A stretch of DNA of 35,530 nt. Origin: a bacterium. GTDB lineage: Bacteria; Verrucomicrobiota; Verrucomicrobiae; JAJYAR01. Each line of letters opens with the position of its first letter. Position 1 is the first letter of the stretch. The DNA lies in NCBI GenBank assembly GCA_021779435.1, contig JAJYAR010000001.1, positions 1 through 35,530 of the forward strand. The letters run 5' to 3'. Below are positions 15,453 through 25,036 of the stretch, piece by piece. The translations under genes and the position numbers were made by a program. The notes under the pieces are model-generated. The model saw nothing but the letters and a program-made list of their open reading frames with translations, did not search any database and had not been told where the DNA came from.

Positions 15453-18400
15453 ATGACTACGAGCAAGGACCGCACCAGCCGGCTTAACCGGTTGTGCATC
15501 TGCACCCTACTGCTGATTGCTGGCAGACCGTTGTTGGCGCAAACCGCGCCGACTCCACAGACCGATCCGCTGACGCTTCAGCGGTACGACAAGAACCGTA
15601 ACGGAATACTCGATGCGGACGAGGCCGCGGCCTTCAAGGCCGACCAGGCCAAGGCCGCAGCGACGCCCGTTGCGGCAAATCCGTCGTCCACGACTCCCGA
15701 CGAAACGATCGTCATGTCACCGTTCGAGGTGAACAGCGGCTCCGATCGCGGCTACCAGGCCACGAACACGATGTCGGGCACGCGACTGAACTCGAAGCTC
15801 GAAGACCTCGGCTCATCGATCTCCGTCGTTACCAAGCAGCAGATACAGGATCTCGGGTTGAACGACCTGAACGACATCTTCCTGTACGAGGCGAACACGG
15901 AAGGCACCGGCAACTACACCGACTTCACCATCGATCGAAACGGGGCGGTCAACGATGGCACTTCGCTCGACCCGAATAACGCGAACCGCGTTCGCGGTAT
16001 CGCCGCGGCCAATCAGGCTCGCGGCAACTTCGCCACGAGCGGACGCGTGCCGATCGACCCGATCAACATCGAAGCGCTCGAAATCTCGCGTGGCCCGAAC
16101 GCTTCGATCTTCGGTCTGGGTGCGGCCTCCGGAACAGTCAACATCGTACCCGCGCGCGCCTCGCTCCAGCGCGAGAGCACCCGGCTCGAGTTCAGGGGTG
16201 ACGACAGGGGCAGTGCCCGTGTCTCGCTCGATGTGAGCCGGCCGATCATCAAGGACAAGCTGGGGATCCGCGGCAGCGCCGTGTTTCAGGAGGATCAGTA
16301 CAAGCTGAAACCTTCCGTCTCGCGATCGAAGCGGTACAACGGCATGATCACCTACCAACCGTTCAAGTATACGACCATTCGCGGCGCTATTGAGTATTAC
16401 GAAAGCTTTGCACGGCGCCCGAATGCGGTCCTGCCCAAGGACGCGATCACCTACTGGGAGAGCGTGGGCAAGCCGACCTGGGACCCCACCACGTGGACCA
16501 TTCATCTCAATGGGGCCTCGACGCAGGTTCCGTACGTCAACGACCCGACAACGGAGAGCAACCGTCTCGCGCCCGGACTGGAAACGCTCGGTTCGTCCGG
16601 ACTCGCGATGCCGACACTGTGGATCGAGCGCGACGGCTCCATCCCGCAGTACATGGTCAGCCGCATGACCGTGATGGCGGCTCCGAGCACCCAGAATCCA
16701 AACCCGATTCCGACGCCAGATTACCAAGGTAACCAAAACCCGCGTTTTGTGGAGTCCGCCCCTCAGCCTCGCGTCGGCCCGCTCGCCCAGACCGTGAAGA
16801 GCTTGTCCGACAAACGGTACTACGATTGGTCGTCGATGAACATCGTCGCGCCGAACTGGAACCAGAGCCGGACCAAGACGTTCACCGTCGAGCTCGAGCA
16901 GTTCTTCCTCAATACTCGTCGGCACATGTTGGCGACGCAGCTCGGCTGGAACCATGAGGAGTCGGATCGTATCAGCCGCAACACCCTCGGCACGCCGACC
17001 GTTTACATCGATGTAAATGAGAAGCTCCTTGATGGCCGCGCGAACCCGTTCTTCATGCGGCCGTACATCAATGCCGGCGCACCCAGCACGAACCTAAGCC
17101 CTTATTCACGCGATATCTTCCGTGGCCAGCTCGCGTATCAGCTTAGTCTCCAGCAGGAGAAGAACTGGACGCGCTGGATCGGCAACCACACGATCGCCGG
17201 GTACGGCGAGTACAAGAACTCGTACAGCACCGGGTTCAACTACAGCGACGCCATCATCTCTGTCCACGACTGGCTACCCGCCGGCGCAGCACGTGGCAAC
17301 GCGACCCGCGGCAACTACCGGTATTACTTGGGCGATGCCGTCGGCGACAACATCGACTACATGGCGCCGGCCGTGAAGGATCTGCATGGAACGTACGGCC
17401 TGGAATGGTTCAACGATCGCGACAAGTTGTGGGTAAAGGACCAGGTCACGATCGACTCTGCGTTTAGCAACGGCGGCGGGAGGACGCGGCAATTGATCAA
17501 GACCAAGGGAGGTGTCTCGCAGAGCCATCTGCTGAACGACCGGATCGTCGTCACCCTGGGCAAGCGCTCGGACACGAACCTTACCCGCACCTCGCAGTCT
17601 GCAGCCACCGCGCCTGACCGCATCGGCGTCAATCTCGAGCCGAGCCGTGAGTGGAGGAGCAACTGGGCCCGCCGCGAGGGAAAAACCGAGTAGAAGGATT
17701 TTGTCGTCAAACCGTTCCGCCAGATTCCCTGGCTCGACCGACACGCGACCGAAGGCGGACTCCTGGGCTCGGTGTTCGACACGGTCCGCTCGATCAACGT
17801 GTACTACAATACATCAACGAGCTTCACGCCGTCGACGCCCGCCCAGAACCTGAACATGGAACTCCTGCCCGACCCCTACGGCGAGGGCAAGGACTACGGC
17901 TTCTCAGTGAGCTTCCTCGAGAACCGCCTGAGCCTCCGTTTCAACTGGTACGACACCAATCAGGCCAAGTCGCGCTTCGGCGACAGCGGCGTCATCGCGA
18001 CCCGCGCGGGTCGCCTCGACTTCAGCAACACATCCGGCGGTTCGGATCGGTTCAACCTGTACCGCAACGCCACGGAGTGGACCGCAAGCGAGCATCCGGA
18101 TTGGACACCGGAGCAGATCCAAACGGATGTTGCCCGGCAAATGGGCCTGCCGCCCGATCACTTGCAGCAATACAACTCGATCAGCATTGCGGACGTTTCC
18201 GACGTCCACTCGAAGGGCAAGGAGATCGAACTGTTCTTCAATCCGACCCGCTACTGGACGGGCCGCATCAACGTCAGTCAGCAGCAGACGATCGACGACA
18301 AGATGGCCACCTCCATCGCGGACTACATCGCGAGGCGCTGGGACATCTGGCAGTCGGTCGTCGATCCGCGCACCCGCGCCGCCGGCCCTGACGGCGTCCT

Positions 18401-18923
18401 TAACACGGCGGATGACACGTTCGCGAAGTGGTGGACGAACAAGTACGGCTCCACCTCGGCCGAAGACTTCTACAATGTCTCGGTCATCGGGCCCTACAAG
18501 ATCGCGGTCGCAAACCAAGGCAAGCCGAGGTCCCAGGTGCGTGAATGGCGCTACAACGCCTTCACCACGGTCCAGCTGGCGATGTTCACGGACAACAAGT
18601 GGATAAAGAACATGTCCGTCACCGGCGCCGCCAGGTTCCAGGACAAGGCGTCCATCGGCTTCTACCAGGCGGAGAACGACCCGTCCTCGTACGACCCGAA
18701 TCGTCCCATCTACGACAAGGCTCGGTGGGACTTCGACGCGGGCATGTCGTACCGCCAGCGCATCTGGAAGAACAGAGTCGGGATGCGCCTCCAGGTGAAT
18801 GTGCGAAACCTGACCGAGGGCGGGAGACTGAATCCCATCGGCGCTCTCCCCAACGGCGAAATCCACACCTATCGCGTCGTCGACCCGCGGCTGTTCCAGT
18901 TCACCGCCGCGTTCGACTTCTAA
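15453..18923 (+). pseudogene. TonB-dependent receptor 1, interrupted by one in-frame TAG
   Basis: The frame encodes a receptor of 1,156 codons with a single amber codon at 17691-17693 (codon 747). Translation on both sides is in the same frame and matches receptor 2: REGKTE-stop-KDFVVKPFRQ against REGKTKQSGVSVKPLRQ, so TAG replaces what is Gln (CAG) in the paralogue. Order of parts: signal peptide (1-30, ending LLAQ), an EF-hand loop DKNRNGILDADE (46-57), a TonB-box-like stretch IVMSPFEV (86-93), a plug domain (about 110-250), then a long beta-barrel ending in ...FTAAFDF. Without readthrough the last 410 residues are lost and the barrel cannot close. The start MTTSKDRTSR was chosen because the signal peptide follows at once. 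It probably imported oligosaccharides for the adjacent pectin genes. Confidence 0.88.
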
Positions 18924-18954
18924 GCCTCCAGGAATAACTCTCGGGTGAGAGTCG

Positions 18955-18990
18955 AGCTCCCGGCCGCCCAGCGGCCGGGAGCTTTGTTTT
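18955..18990 (+). terminator. Rho-independent terminator of TonB receptor 1
   Basis: A perfect 13-bp stem AGCTCCCGGCCGC / GCGGCCGGGAGCT with the 3-base loop CCA, followed by TTGTTTT. It lies about 30 bp after the stop codon. Confidence 0.9.
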
Positions 18991-19046
18991 GATACGTTCC
19001 AATCGCGCGTGCATCCGCCCTCATCGCGAAACCCACCGAGACAGTT

Positions 19047-19068
19047 TTGTCACCCAAATAGGTGACAA
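19047..19068. repeat. CAAATA-loop hairpin
   Basis: An 8-bp stem TTGTCACC / GGTGACAA around the loop CAAATA. Compared with the hairpin at 827-849 (TGTCATC-CAATA-GATGACA) the stem differs by a paired change (T-A to C-G), so pairing is kept. Confidence 0.8.
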
Positions 19069-19161
19069 TGTATGCCCCTCCCCTTCGTGCGCACTGGACG
19101 GTTTCCGAAGCAAGGCAGTGACGCAGAGTTCACGGAGCTCGGACACGGAGTTCACAAAGAA

Positions 19162-19234
19162 TGTGAATTGAGGGCCGGACCGCTGGGCCGGCCGTCTGTC
19201 GTCGAAAACGCGGGGTGAGGGCTCTCCGCCCACA
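19162..19234. repeat. Dispersed 73-bp intergenic repeat, copy 2
   Basis: It matches 13033-13105 with 4 mismatches by eye, in the same orientation, and lies downstream of TonB receptor 1. Non-coding in context. Confidence 0.85.
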
Positions 19235-19421
19235 GCGCATTCGGAGCGTAGCCGCCAAGCGCAGCCGCGAAGGGCGCGAACAGACGCCAACGTCCGAGTC
19301 AGCCGCACGCCTTCGCGTTCATTCGCGTCCTTCGCGGTCACCGTGCCTTGGTCCGGATCTGTGTCCATCCAGCTGACCGCTGCGCCAGCCCCGCCCCGAG
19401 CCTCTCTGCGGCAAAGACCGA

Positions 19422-22346
19422 TCAGAACTGCGCCGGACCGGTGCCGTCGTTGAGATCCGGGTCAAAGACGCGCTGGCCGGGTGCGGGTGCCGTTCCGGGA
19501 GGCGCCATCCAAAGCTGCCTGACTTGCGCCGGCGTCAACGTTGCCGTCGGACGGAAACGATCGCTCGCCATGTAATCGAGGAGCGAGCGGCGCAGCTGCT
19601 TCGCGCCGGGCGTGGCGTCCGGCTTCGCAAGGGGAATGGTCGACACCATCAACCGACCGGTGCCGACGTTGCACTCGAAGACCACGCCGAGCCGCCAGTT
19701 GCGATTCCAGTCGTCGATCGTCGCCACAATCGGACGCAGTTCGCGCGGAGCATCGGTCAGGTTGATCGAACGCACGCCACTGATCAGCGGCGTCCACTGC
19801 CAGTCGCAATGGGCTTCCGTCGGGAAGCCGGCGAGCGCCGGATGCTTCGGATCCACCAGGAGTCCGAGCATGGCATCGAACCGTGGATTCGGATTCCGCG
19901 GCGGGCGAACCGTCATCTGCACATTCCAGAACACAGGAGTGCGGCTCATCTTCGGGCTCCGACCCGCCGGGAAGAACTGCTCGGTGGGCAGGAACAGCAC
20001 CTTGCCACCGGCCGCCAGCCGGTCGCGCGCTTCGGCCCAGTTCGAGGTCACCACGACGTCCTGCGGAACCGTTGCATCCACCGCCGCGGGATACACCCAG
20101 AAGCTCCAATCGTTCTCCACTTTCGTACCCGCAATCCCGACGACCAGCTTGTACGCGCCGGGGGCCGGAAGCTCGCGGAGAGAGGCCTCGATCTTGCCGA
20201 GGGGAAGGTTCTTTCCGACAGGCAGCTCCCGAGACTCGAACGCTCGCTCCATTTTCACCCGGCCTTCAGCATCGACGATCCTCCAGACGACCTTCGCCGC
20301 GGTCAGCGGCGTCTCGCCGAAATGATATAACTCCGCGTCCGCAGTCAGCACGTCGTCCGTGGTGTAGGTTCGCCTAGCCAACCTCGCCAGCGGGACCGTC
20401 CTGTCGTTGAACCGGCGGAACTCCCCGGCGCTTATGTATCCCTTCGGTTTCCAGAAAGCATCCAGCACACCGATCAACGCCGTGCCCTGCCCGAGGTAGT
20501 CATGCAGGTCGAGCATCTGATATCCCGCGAGGCCGGGGGTGCGGAGATTCGCTTCGATCTCCTCCTTGTAACAGAGGGCCTGAAACCGCCCCGACGCCTG
20601 TGCGAACGCGTGATTGTACTCGAGCGCGCCGGTCTGCTCCGCGATCGCGCGGAAGATCCGGTAATTTCCCGGGCGGAGATAGCCGGTGAACTCGTTGATG
20701 ACATCGAAATCCGGGTACGCACACCACTGCCCGATCTCGTGGGCAAGCACCGGTATGTGCGCGTTCTCGAGCCCGGCTCGGTAATCCCGGCCAAACCAGC
20801 CCGATTCACCGCGGAAGATCGACCTGCCGAAGCCGACGAGAATCGCGAACTGCGTTCCGCCGGTGACCTGCTCCTTCGCGCCCCAGCCCGTCCCGGCGGC
20901 ATAGAGCCGGCGCGGGTCCTTCGCGTACCAGTCGGCAGCCCATTTGGGCGTGATCTGGGTGTACGCGCCCGACGGTTCGTTGCTGGGCGAAAAGAGCACG
21001 AAGGACGGATGATTGCCATAGGCGCTCAGCAGCCGCGGCGTTTCCTGCTCGAGGTATTTCGTGTAAACCCCACCGACGGCAAACGGCGCCCACAGCCCGC
21101 ATTCCGGCTGCATGTAGAATCCAAGCTCGTCCGCCGCGGCAAACGCCGCCTCCGGGGGACACCAGGAATGAAAGCGCATCCCGTTCAGGCCGAAGTCCTG
21201 ACACGTGCGAATGATCCGCTTCCACTCCTCCACGTCCATCGCCGGGTGCCCGGTGAGCGGAAAATCGCCACCAAAGTGCGTCGACCGAATGTTCACGATG
21301 CGCCCGTTGACCAGCAGGTCCTTGTCACTCCAGCTGACTTCACGAAGTCCGAACTTCACGGTCTTCGAGTCGGAGGCGCCATCACCCGACAGGGAGACAG
21401 TCACCATCTGGAGCACGGGTTTGAATTCGCTCCAGAGTTCCGCGTTTGAGCCGAGCAGGACCTCGACTTCAGCGGTGCCACCGGCCTCGGTCCATTTCAC
21501 CGGCATCGAGACATCGCCTGCGCGCAGGGTCCCTGAACCCGAGCGGCCCGTTGCGTTGCCGAGCGTCACCTTCACGAGGGCGGAGCGCTTCTCCGCGTTC
21601 GGAAACACCTGCACATCCTGGAGCCACGTAAGCGACGTGGCCTGAAGCTCGATACGGCCAACGATCCCGTTCCACGTCGCTCCGAGCGCATCCGAAACCG
21701 CGTGGGCGTCGACGCCATGGCCGTCCTGCACCGGATCGCGGATGATCTGACGATTGTCGACACGGACAGTGAGTCGGTGGCGTCCCGGCGTCAGCACCCC
21801 AAGATCCGTCACGTGAGGCGCAACGAGGCTGTTGTTTGATGGATACGCCTTCTCGTCGACCCACACCGTGGTTTCCCAGTGGGCGCGTTCGAGAAACAGC
21901 ACGAACCGTTTTCCGGCCATTGCCTGCGGCACCTCGATGTCCCGCTGGTACCACGCCGCACCGAGGTAGTGTCGGGGCGGTTGTGAGAGGAAGGGAACCT
22001 CCACCCGGCCCGGCTGCGAGAACCGGGCGCGAAGACTCTCCGGCTGCAGCTTCCACCAGGCATCACCGAGGCCGAGAACCCACGGCGTGTCGGTCCTGAT
22101 TTCGTCGCCGAACCCCTGGGCCTGCAAAACGCCGGGCAGTGATATGCGATCGGCCAGGCTTCTGCCAAACCAGCGCTCGCCTATGCCGGCATCTGCGCGG
22201 TCCAGGGCAAAACGCCACTCACCGGCAAGCGATTGCACGTCGGTGCCGCGCGCCGCGTCGGCCGACGCCGCGCGGCAGAAGGAGCTGAGGACGACAACCA
22301 TCAACGCGAGCAGTGGAGAAAGAAACGAAGTGCGGAATTCAGTCAT
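19422..22346 (-). CDS. Exported glycoside hydrolase family 2 enzyme
   Basis: A 974-residue protein with a signal peptide (hydrophobic core about residues 9-26, ending near SADA). The GH2 order is visible: jelly-roll sugar-binding domain (about 38-235, with AWYQRDIEVP and RAHWETTVWVDEKAYPSNNSL), an immunoglobulin-like domain (about 237-338), and a TIM barrel from about 340 (DLLVNGRIVNIRSTHFGGDF). The acid/base is E457 (SPSNEPSG) and the nucleophile is E537 (VLAHEIGQW). C-terminal beta domains follow. GH2 includes beta-galactosidases and beta-glucuronidases; in a rhamnogalacturonan locus beta-galactosidase-type side-chain removal is plausible but unproven. It is divergent from the esterase gene across a 260-bp gap. 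Confidence 0.93.
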   Translation of the reverse strand: MTEFRTSFLSPLLALMVVVLSSFCRAASADAARGTDVQSLAGEWRFALDRADAGIGERWFGRSLADRISLPGVLQAQGFGDEIRTDTPWVLGLGDAWWKLQPESLRARFSQPGRVEVPFLSQPPRHYLGAAWYQRDIEVPQAMAGKRFVLFLERAHWETTVWVDEKAYPSNNSLVAPHVTDLGVLTPGRHRLTVRVDNRQIIRDPVQDGHGVDAHAVSDALGATWNGIVGRIELQATSLTWLQDVQVFPNAEKRSALVKVTLGNATGRSGSGTLRAGDVSMPVKWTEAGGTAEVEVLLGSNAELWSEFKPVLQMVTVSLSGDGASDSKTVKFGLREVSWSDKDLLVNGRIVNIRSTHFGGDFPLTGHPAMDVEEWKRIIRTCQDFGLNGMRFHSWCPPEAAFAAADELGFYMQPECGLWAPFAVGGVYTKYLEQETPRLLSAYGNHPSFVLFSPSNEPSGAYTQITPKWAADWYAKDPRRLYAAGTGWGAKEQVTGGTQFAILVGFGRSIFRGESGWFGRDYRAGLENAHIPVLAHEIGQWCAYPDFDVINEFTGYLRPGNYRIFRAIAEQTGALEYNHAFAQASGRFQALCYKEEIEANLRTPGLAGYQMLDLHDYLGQGTALIGVLDAFWKPKGYISAGEFRRFNDRTVPLARLARRTYTTDDVLTADAELYHFGETPLTAAKVVWRIVDAEGRVKMERAFESRELPVGKNLPLGKIEASLRELPAPGAYKLVVGIAGTKVENDWSFWVYPAAVDATVPQDVVVTSNWAEARDRLAAGGKVLFLPTEQFFPAGRSPKMSRTPVFWNVQMTVRPPRNPNPRFDAMLGLLVDPKHPALAGFPTEAHCDWQWTPLISGVRSINLTDAPRELRPIVATIDDWNRNWRLGVVFECNVGTGRLMVSTIPLAKPDATPGAKQLRRSLLDYMASDRFRPTATLTPAQVRQLWMAPPGTAPAPGQRVFDPDLNDGTGPAQF

Positions 22347-22606
22347 GATGGGGATTCAATGAATCGAGAAGGCTGGCTCGAACGGAGCAGTTCAAGTCAC
22401 GCAGTCAGACGGACGACCCGCGGAAAAGCATCGCGACAAAACAGCAGCGATGAAGTGCAACTCTCCAGGCCGCTCGGGCGAAATCGCAGACATTCCACCC
22501 TCGTTTCCAGACAGAACGCGCCCGTTCCCCGACTGTCCGAAAACGGGCCCGGCTTTCCGCGTCACCTCGTGTGCCTGCCGTCGTCCTGCCGTCCGCTAAG
22601 CCCTCT

Positions 22607-24949
22607 ATGGAAATGAGAACCCCTCTCGTCGCGGCCATTGCCGCGCTCGTCAGTATCGGAGCCACCGCTCACGCACTCACCGAACAGGAACGCAAGGATC
22701 ACGTGCAATGGATGCTGCAGTCGCTTCCGCCGTCGCCGCCCTGGACGGAGTGGCAGCAGAAGACAAATGCGCTGCCTCCCGATTTCGACGCATTGGCCAG
22801 CGCGAACTATCTTCCTGATCCGCTGAAGTTCCAGGACGGTCGCGCCGTGCGGATGCCGGCGGACTGGCCCGAGCGTCGGAAGGAAATTCGCGCGCTGTTC
22901 GAGAAATACGTCGTCGGGACGCTTCCGCCAAAGCCGAAGCTCGACCGCGTGGTGTCCGTCGAGGAGAGCCGGCAGAAGGGCTACTCGACGCGCGTGGTCC
23001 GCCTCGAATACGGCCCGGAAAGCAGGATCACCTCCGAGGTGACGCTGACACTTCCCGACGGCCCGGGCCCCTTCCCTGTCCTCATCGGAGGAGGCAGCTG
23101 GGCAAACGCGCTGATCCGCCGCGGCTATGCCGTCTGCGAATTTCCATCGAGCGTCGACCAGGCCACGAACCTGCAGGAGCTGTACCCGGGCTTCGACTTC
23201 GGGACGATGGGACAGCGCGCGTGGACGGTGCAGCTCGTCCTGGATTACCTATTTACCATTCCCGAGATCGACAAGGGACGCATCGCGATCACCGGCTACT
23301 CCCGTGGTGGCAAGATGGCCACGCTGTGTGCGGCGGTGGACGAGCGAATCGCAGCGGTCGTGGCCGGCAGCACCGGCGTCGGCGGCGTCCTTGCCTGGCG
23401 CCTTTCCGGCGAGCGCGGCATGGGCGAGGGAATCGAATCCACCACGCGGATGTTCCCGTTGTGGTTCGCCCCCCAGCTGCGTTTCTTCTCCGGGCGCGAG
23501 GACCGCCTCCCGGTCGACGCCAATCTGCTCGTGTCACTCCTTGCCCCGCGCGCCATCCTCATGGAGTACGGTCACAACGACGAGGTATCAAACGTCTGGG
23601 GTGCCGAGCAGACGTACCATTCGGCGATGCGCGTCTATTCCGCCCTGGGACAACCCGACCGCGTCGGGCTGATGCGCGTACCCGGCTTCCACGGCGCGAA
23701 CGACATCGAGGGCTGCATCGACTGGCTCGACATCCAGTTCGGCCGCTCGGGGCGGAAGTGGGCGAATGACTTTCTCTTCCCGTGGGACTTCGCCCAGTGG
23801 AAGAACACGATCGGACGCACCGTCGACCTTGCGAGCGCACCCGCTCCGCAGGCCGGCACTCCGACATCGCTCGCCGACCTCGAACGACGCAACGCAGGCA
23901 CCCTCAAGGCGGTCGAATGGCTGCTCGGCTCCACGCCGCCCAGCTACGCGCCACGGGCAATGCGTGGCGGCATGGGACCGTTCGCCGGACGCGGCGGCCC
24001 CGCTGCGACGCCGACCAAGCCGATTGCCAACCCGGGGCAGCTCGCGCCGGACGTTCCTGCGTGGGTGATCGCCCGCAACAGCGCCGAGTTCGGCTGGAAC
24101 GAGCCCGACCGCAGCGTTGCCGATTCGCGCCGCATCCGTTTCGCGAACAACACCGTCACCGGCGACTTGTTCCTTCCCGCCGGCACGCCCGAGGGCACGA
24201 AGCTGCCCACGGTCATCTGGCTGCATGGCTACAGCTATCCGCTCGGCTACATGTGGGTTTACCGGCGCGACCTGCATCCCATCCTCGCGCTCGTGAAGGC
24301 CGGCTATGCCGTGCTCGCCTACGACCAGTGCGGGTTCGGTTCCCGAGTCGGCGAAATCGGGCCGTTCTACGACCGGTTCCCCAATTACTCCCAGCTCGGA
24401 CGCATGGTTGAGGATGTGCGCTCCGCGGTCGACGCCCTGCAGAACAATCCGAGCGTCGATCCGCAACAGATTCATGTCTTCGGCTACACCATCGGCGGGG
24501 CGGTCGCGCTTCATGCGGCCGCCATGGACTCGCGCATCAAGAGCGTCATTTCGGTGGCAGGCTTCACGCCGATGCGAACCGACGTCGCCTCGCGACGGAC
24601 AGGCGGACTCGCCCGGTTGAGCATCGAACGTCCGGTCGCGCCCAAGCTCGGGCTCTTCATCGGCAAGGAATCGAAGGTGCCGTACGATTACGATGAGCTG
24701 ATCTCCGCGATCGCGCCGCGCCCCGTTTACATCGTGCAGCCGACGATGGACCGCGACGCCACTCCGGCGGACGTCCAGCAGGCGGTCGAGGCGGCCCGCA
24801 AGGCGTACGCTCTGCACAATGCCGGTGACCGGCTCGTCCTTCAGCAACCGCGCGATTACCAGCGGATGCCGGCAGCGACGCAGAACGCCGCGATCGAGTG
24901 GCTTCGCAACGTGTCCGGCTCACCTGCCGCCGCCAGCAAGGCAAACTGA
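22607..24949 (+). CDS. Exported two-domain esterase: CE15-like half plus degenerate alpha/beta-hydrolase half
   Basis: A 780-residue protein with a signal peptide (PLVAAIAALVSIGATAHA). Residues about 40-400 resemble CE15 glucuronoyl esterases: nucleophile S232 (TGYSRGGKMA), a sequence like 'LPVDANLLVSLLAPRAILME', and catalytic-type H362 (GFHGAND). Residues about 490-780 form a second alpha/beta-hydrolase (HGYSYPLGYMWVYRR, AYDQCGFGSR, MDRDATPADV), but its elbow reads GYTIGG, with T628 where a Ser nucleophile is expected. A His is also not obvious at the usual end (PRDYQRMP). The second half may therefore be inactive or use another mechanism. ATG 22607 or 22613 can serve as start; a GTG at 22571 is less likely. 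PL4 lyase 1 follows on the same strand. Confidence 0.87.
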   Translation: MEMRTPLVAAIAALVSIGATAHALTEQERKDHVQWMLQSLPPSPPWTEWQQKTNALPPDFDALASANYLPDPLKFQDGRAVRMPADWPERRKEIRALFEKYVVGTLPPKPKLDRVVSVEESRQKGYSTRVVRLEYGPESRITSEVTLTLPDGPGPFPVLIGGGSWANALIRRGYAVCEFPSSVDQATNLQELYPGFDFGTMGQRAWTVQLVLDYLFTIPEIDKGRIAITGYSRGGKMATLCAAVDERIAAVVAGSTGVGGVLAWRLSGERGMGEGIESTTRMFPLWFAPQLRFFSGREDRLPVDANLLVSLLAPRAILMEYGHNDEVSNVWGAEQTYHSAMRVYSALGQPDRVGLMRVPGFHGANDIEGCIDWLDIQFGRSGRKWANDFLFPWDFAQWKNTIGRTVDLASAPAPQAGTPTSLADLERRNAGTLKAVEWLLGSTPPSYAPRAMRGGMGPFAGRGGPAATPTKPIANPGQLAPDVPAWVIARNSAEFGWNEPDRSVADSRRIRFANNTVTGDLFLPAGTPEGTKLPTVIWLHGYSYPLGYMWVYRRDLHPILALVKAGYAVLAYDQCGFGSRVGEIGPFYDRFPNYSQLGRMVEDVRSAVDALQNNPSVDPQQIHVFGYTIGGAVALHAAAMDSRIKSVISVAGFTPMRTDVASRRTGGLARLSIERPVAPKLGLFIGKESKVPYDYDELISAIAPRPVYIVQPTMDRDATPADVQQAVEAARKAYALHNAGDRLVLQQPRDYQRMPAATQNAAIEWLRNVSGSPAAASKAN

Positions 24950-25036
24950 GCGCCCGCCGCTCCGCCCGCCTCCCATCCCAATTCAACTGTTGCGGCGGCG
25001 TCCATGTCGGATGCCGCCGCATGCAGCCCCTTCACA

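Larger units (their letters stand above)
18924..19421. other. Gap after TonB receptor 1 with terminator and repeats
   Basis: It contains the receptor terminator (18955-18990), a CAAATA-loop hairpin (19047-19068), 'gacgcagagttcacggag' phrases (19121-19160), a 73-bp dispersed repeat (19162-19234), and an imperfect inverted repeat CCGCGAAGGGCGCGAA (19265-19280) / TTCGCGTCCTTCGCGG (19322-19337) with 15 of 16 pairs. No gene is seen. The GH2 gene converges from the right. Confidence 0.6.

Noticed and set aside
17641..17700. Frameshift at the A-run before the stop in receptor 1
   Set aside because: The frame before and after the TAG is the same and aligns with the paralogue, so this is a nonsense codon, not a shift.
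23588..24847. 419-codon minus-strand frame inside the esterase gene
   Set aside because: Shadow; the plus-strand protein has clear hydrolase motifs across the same bases.
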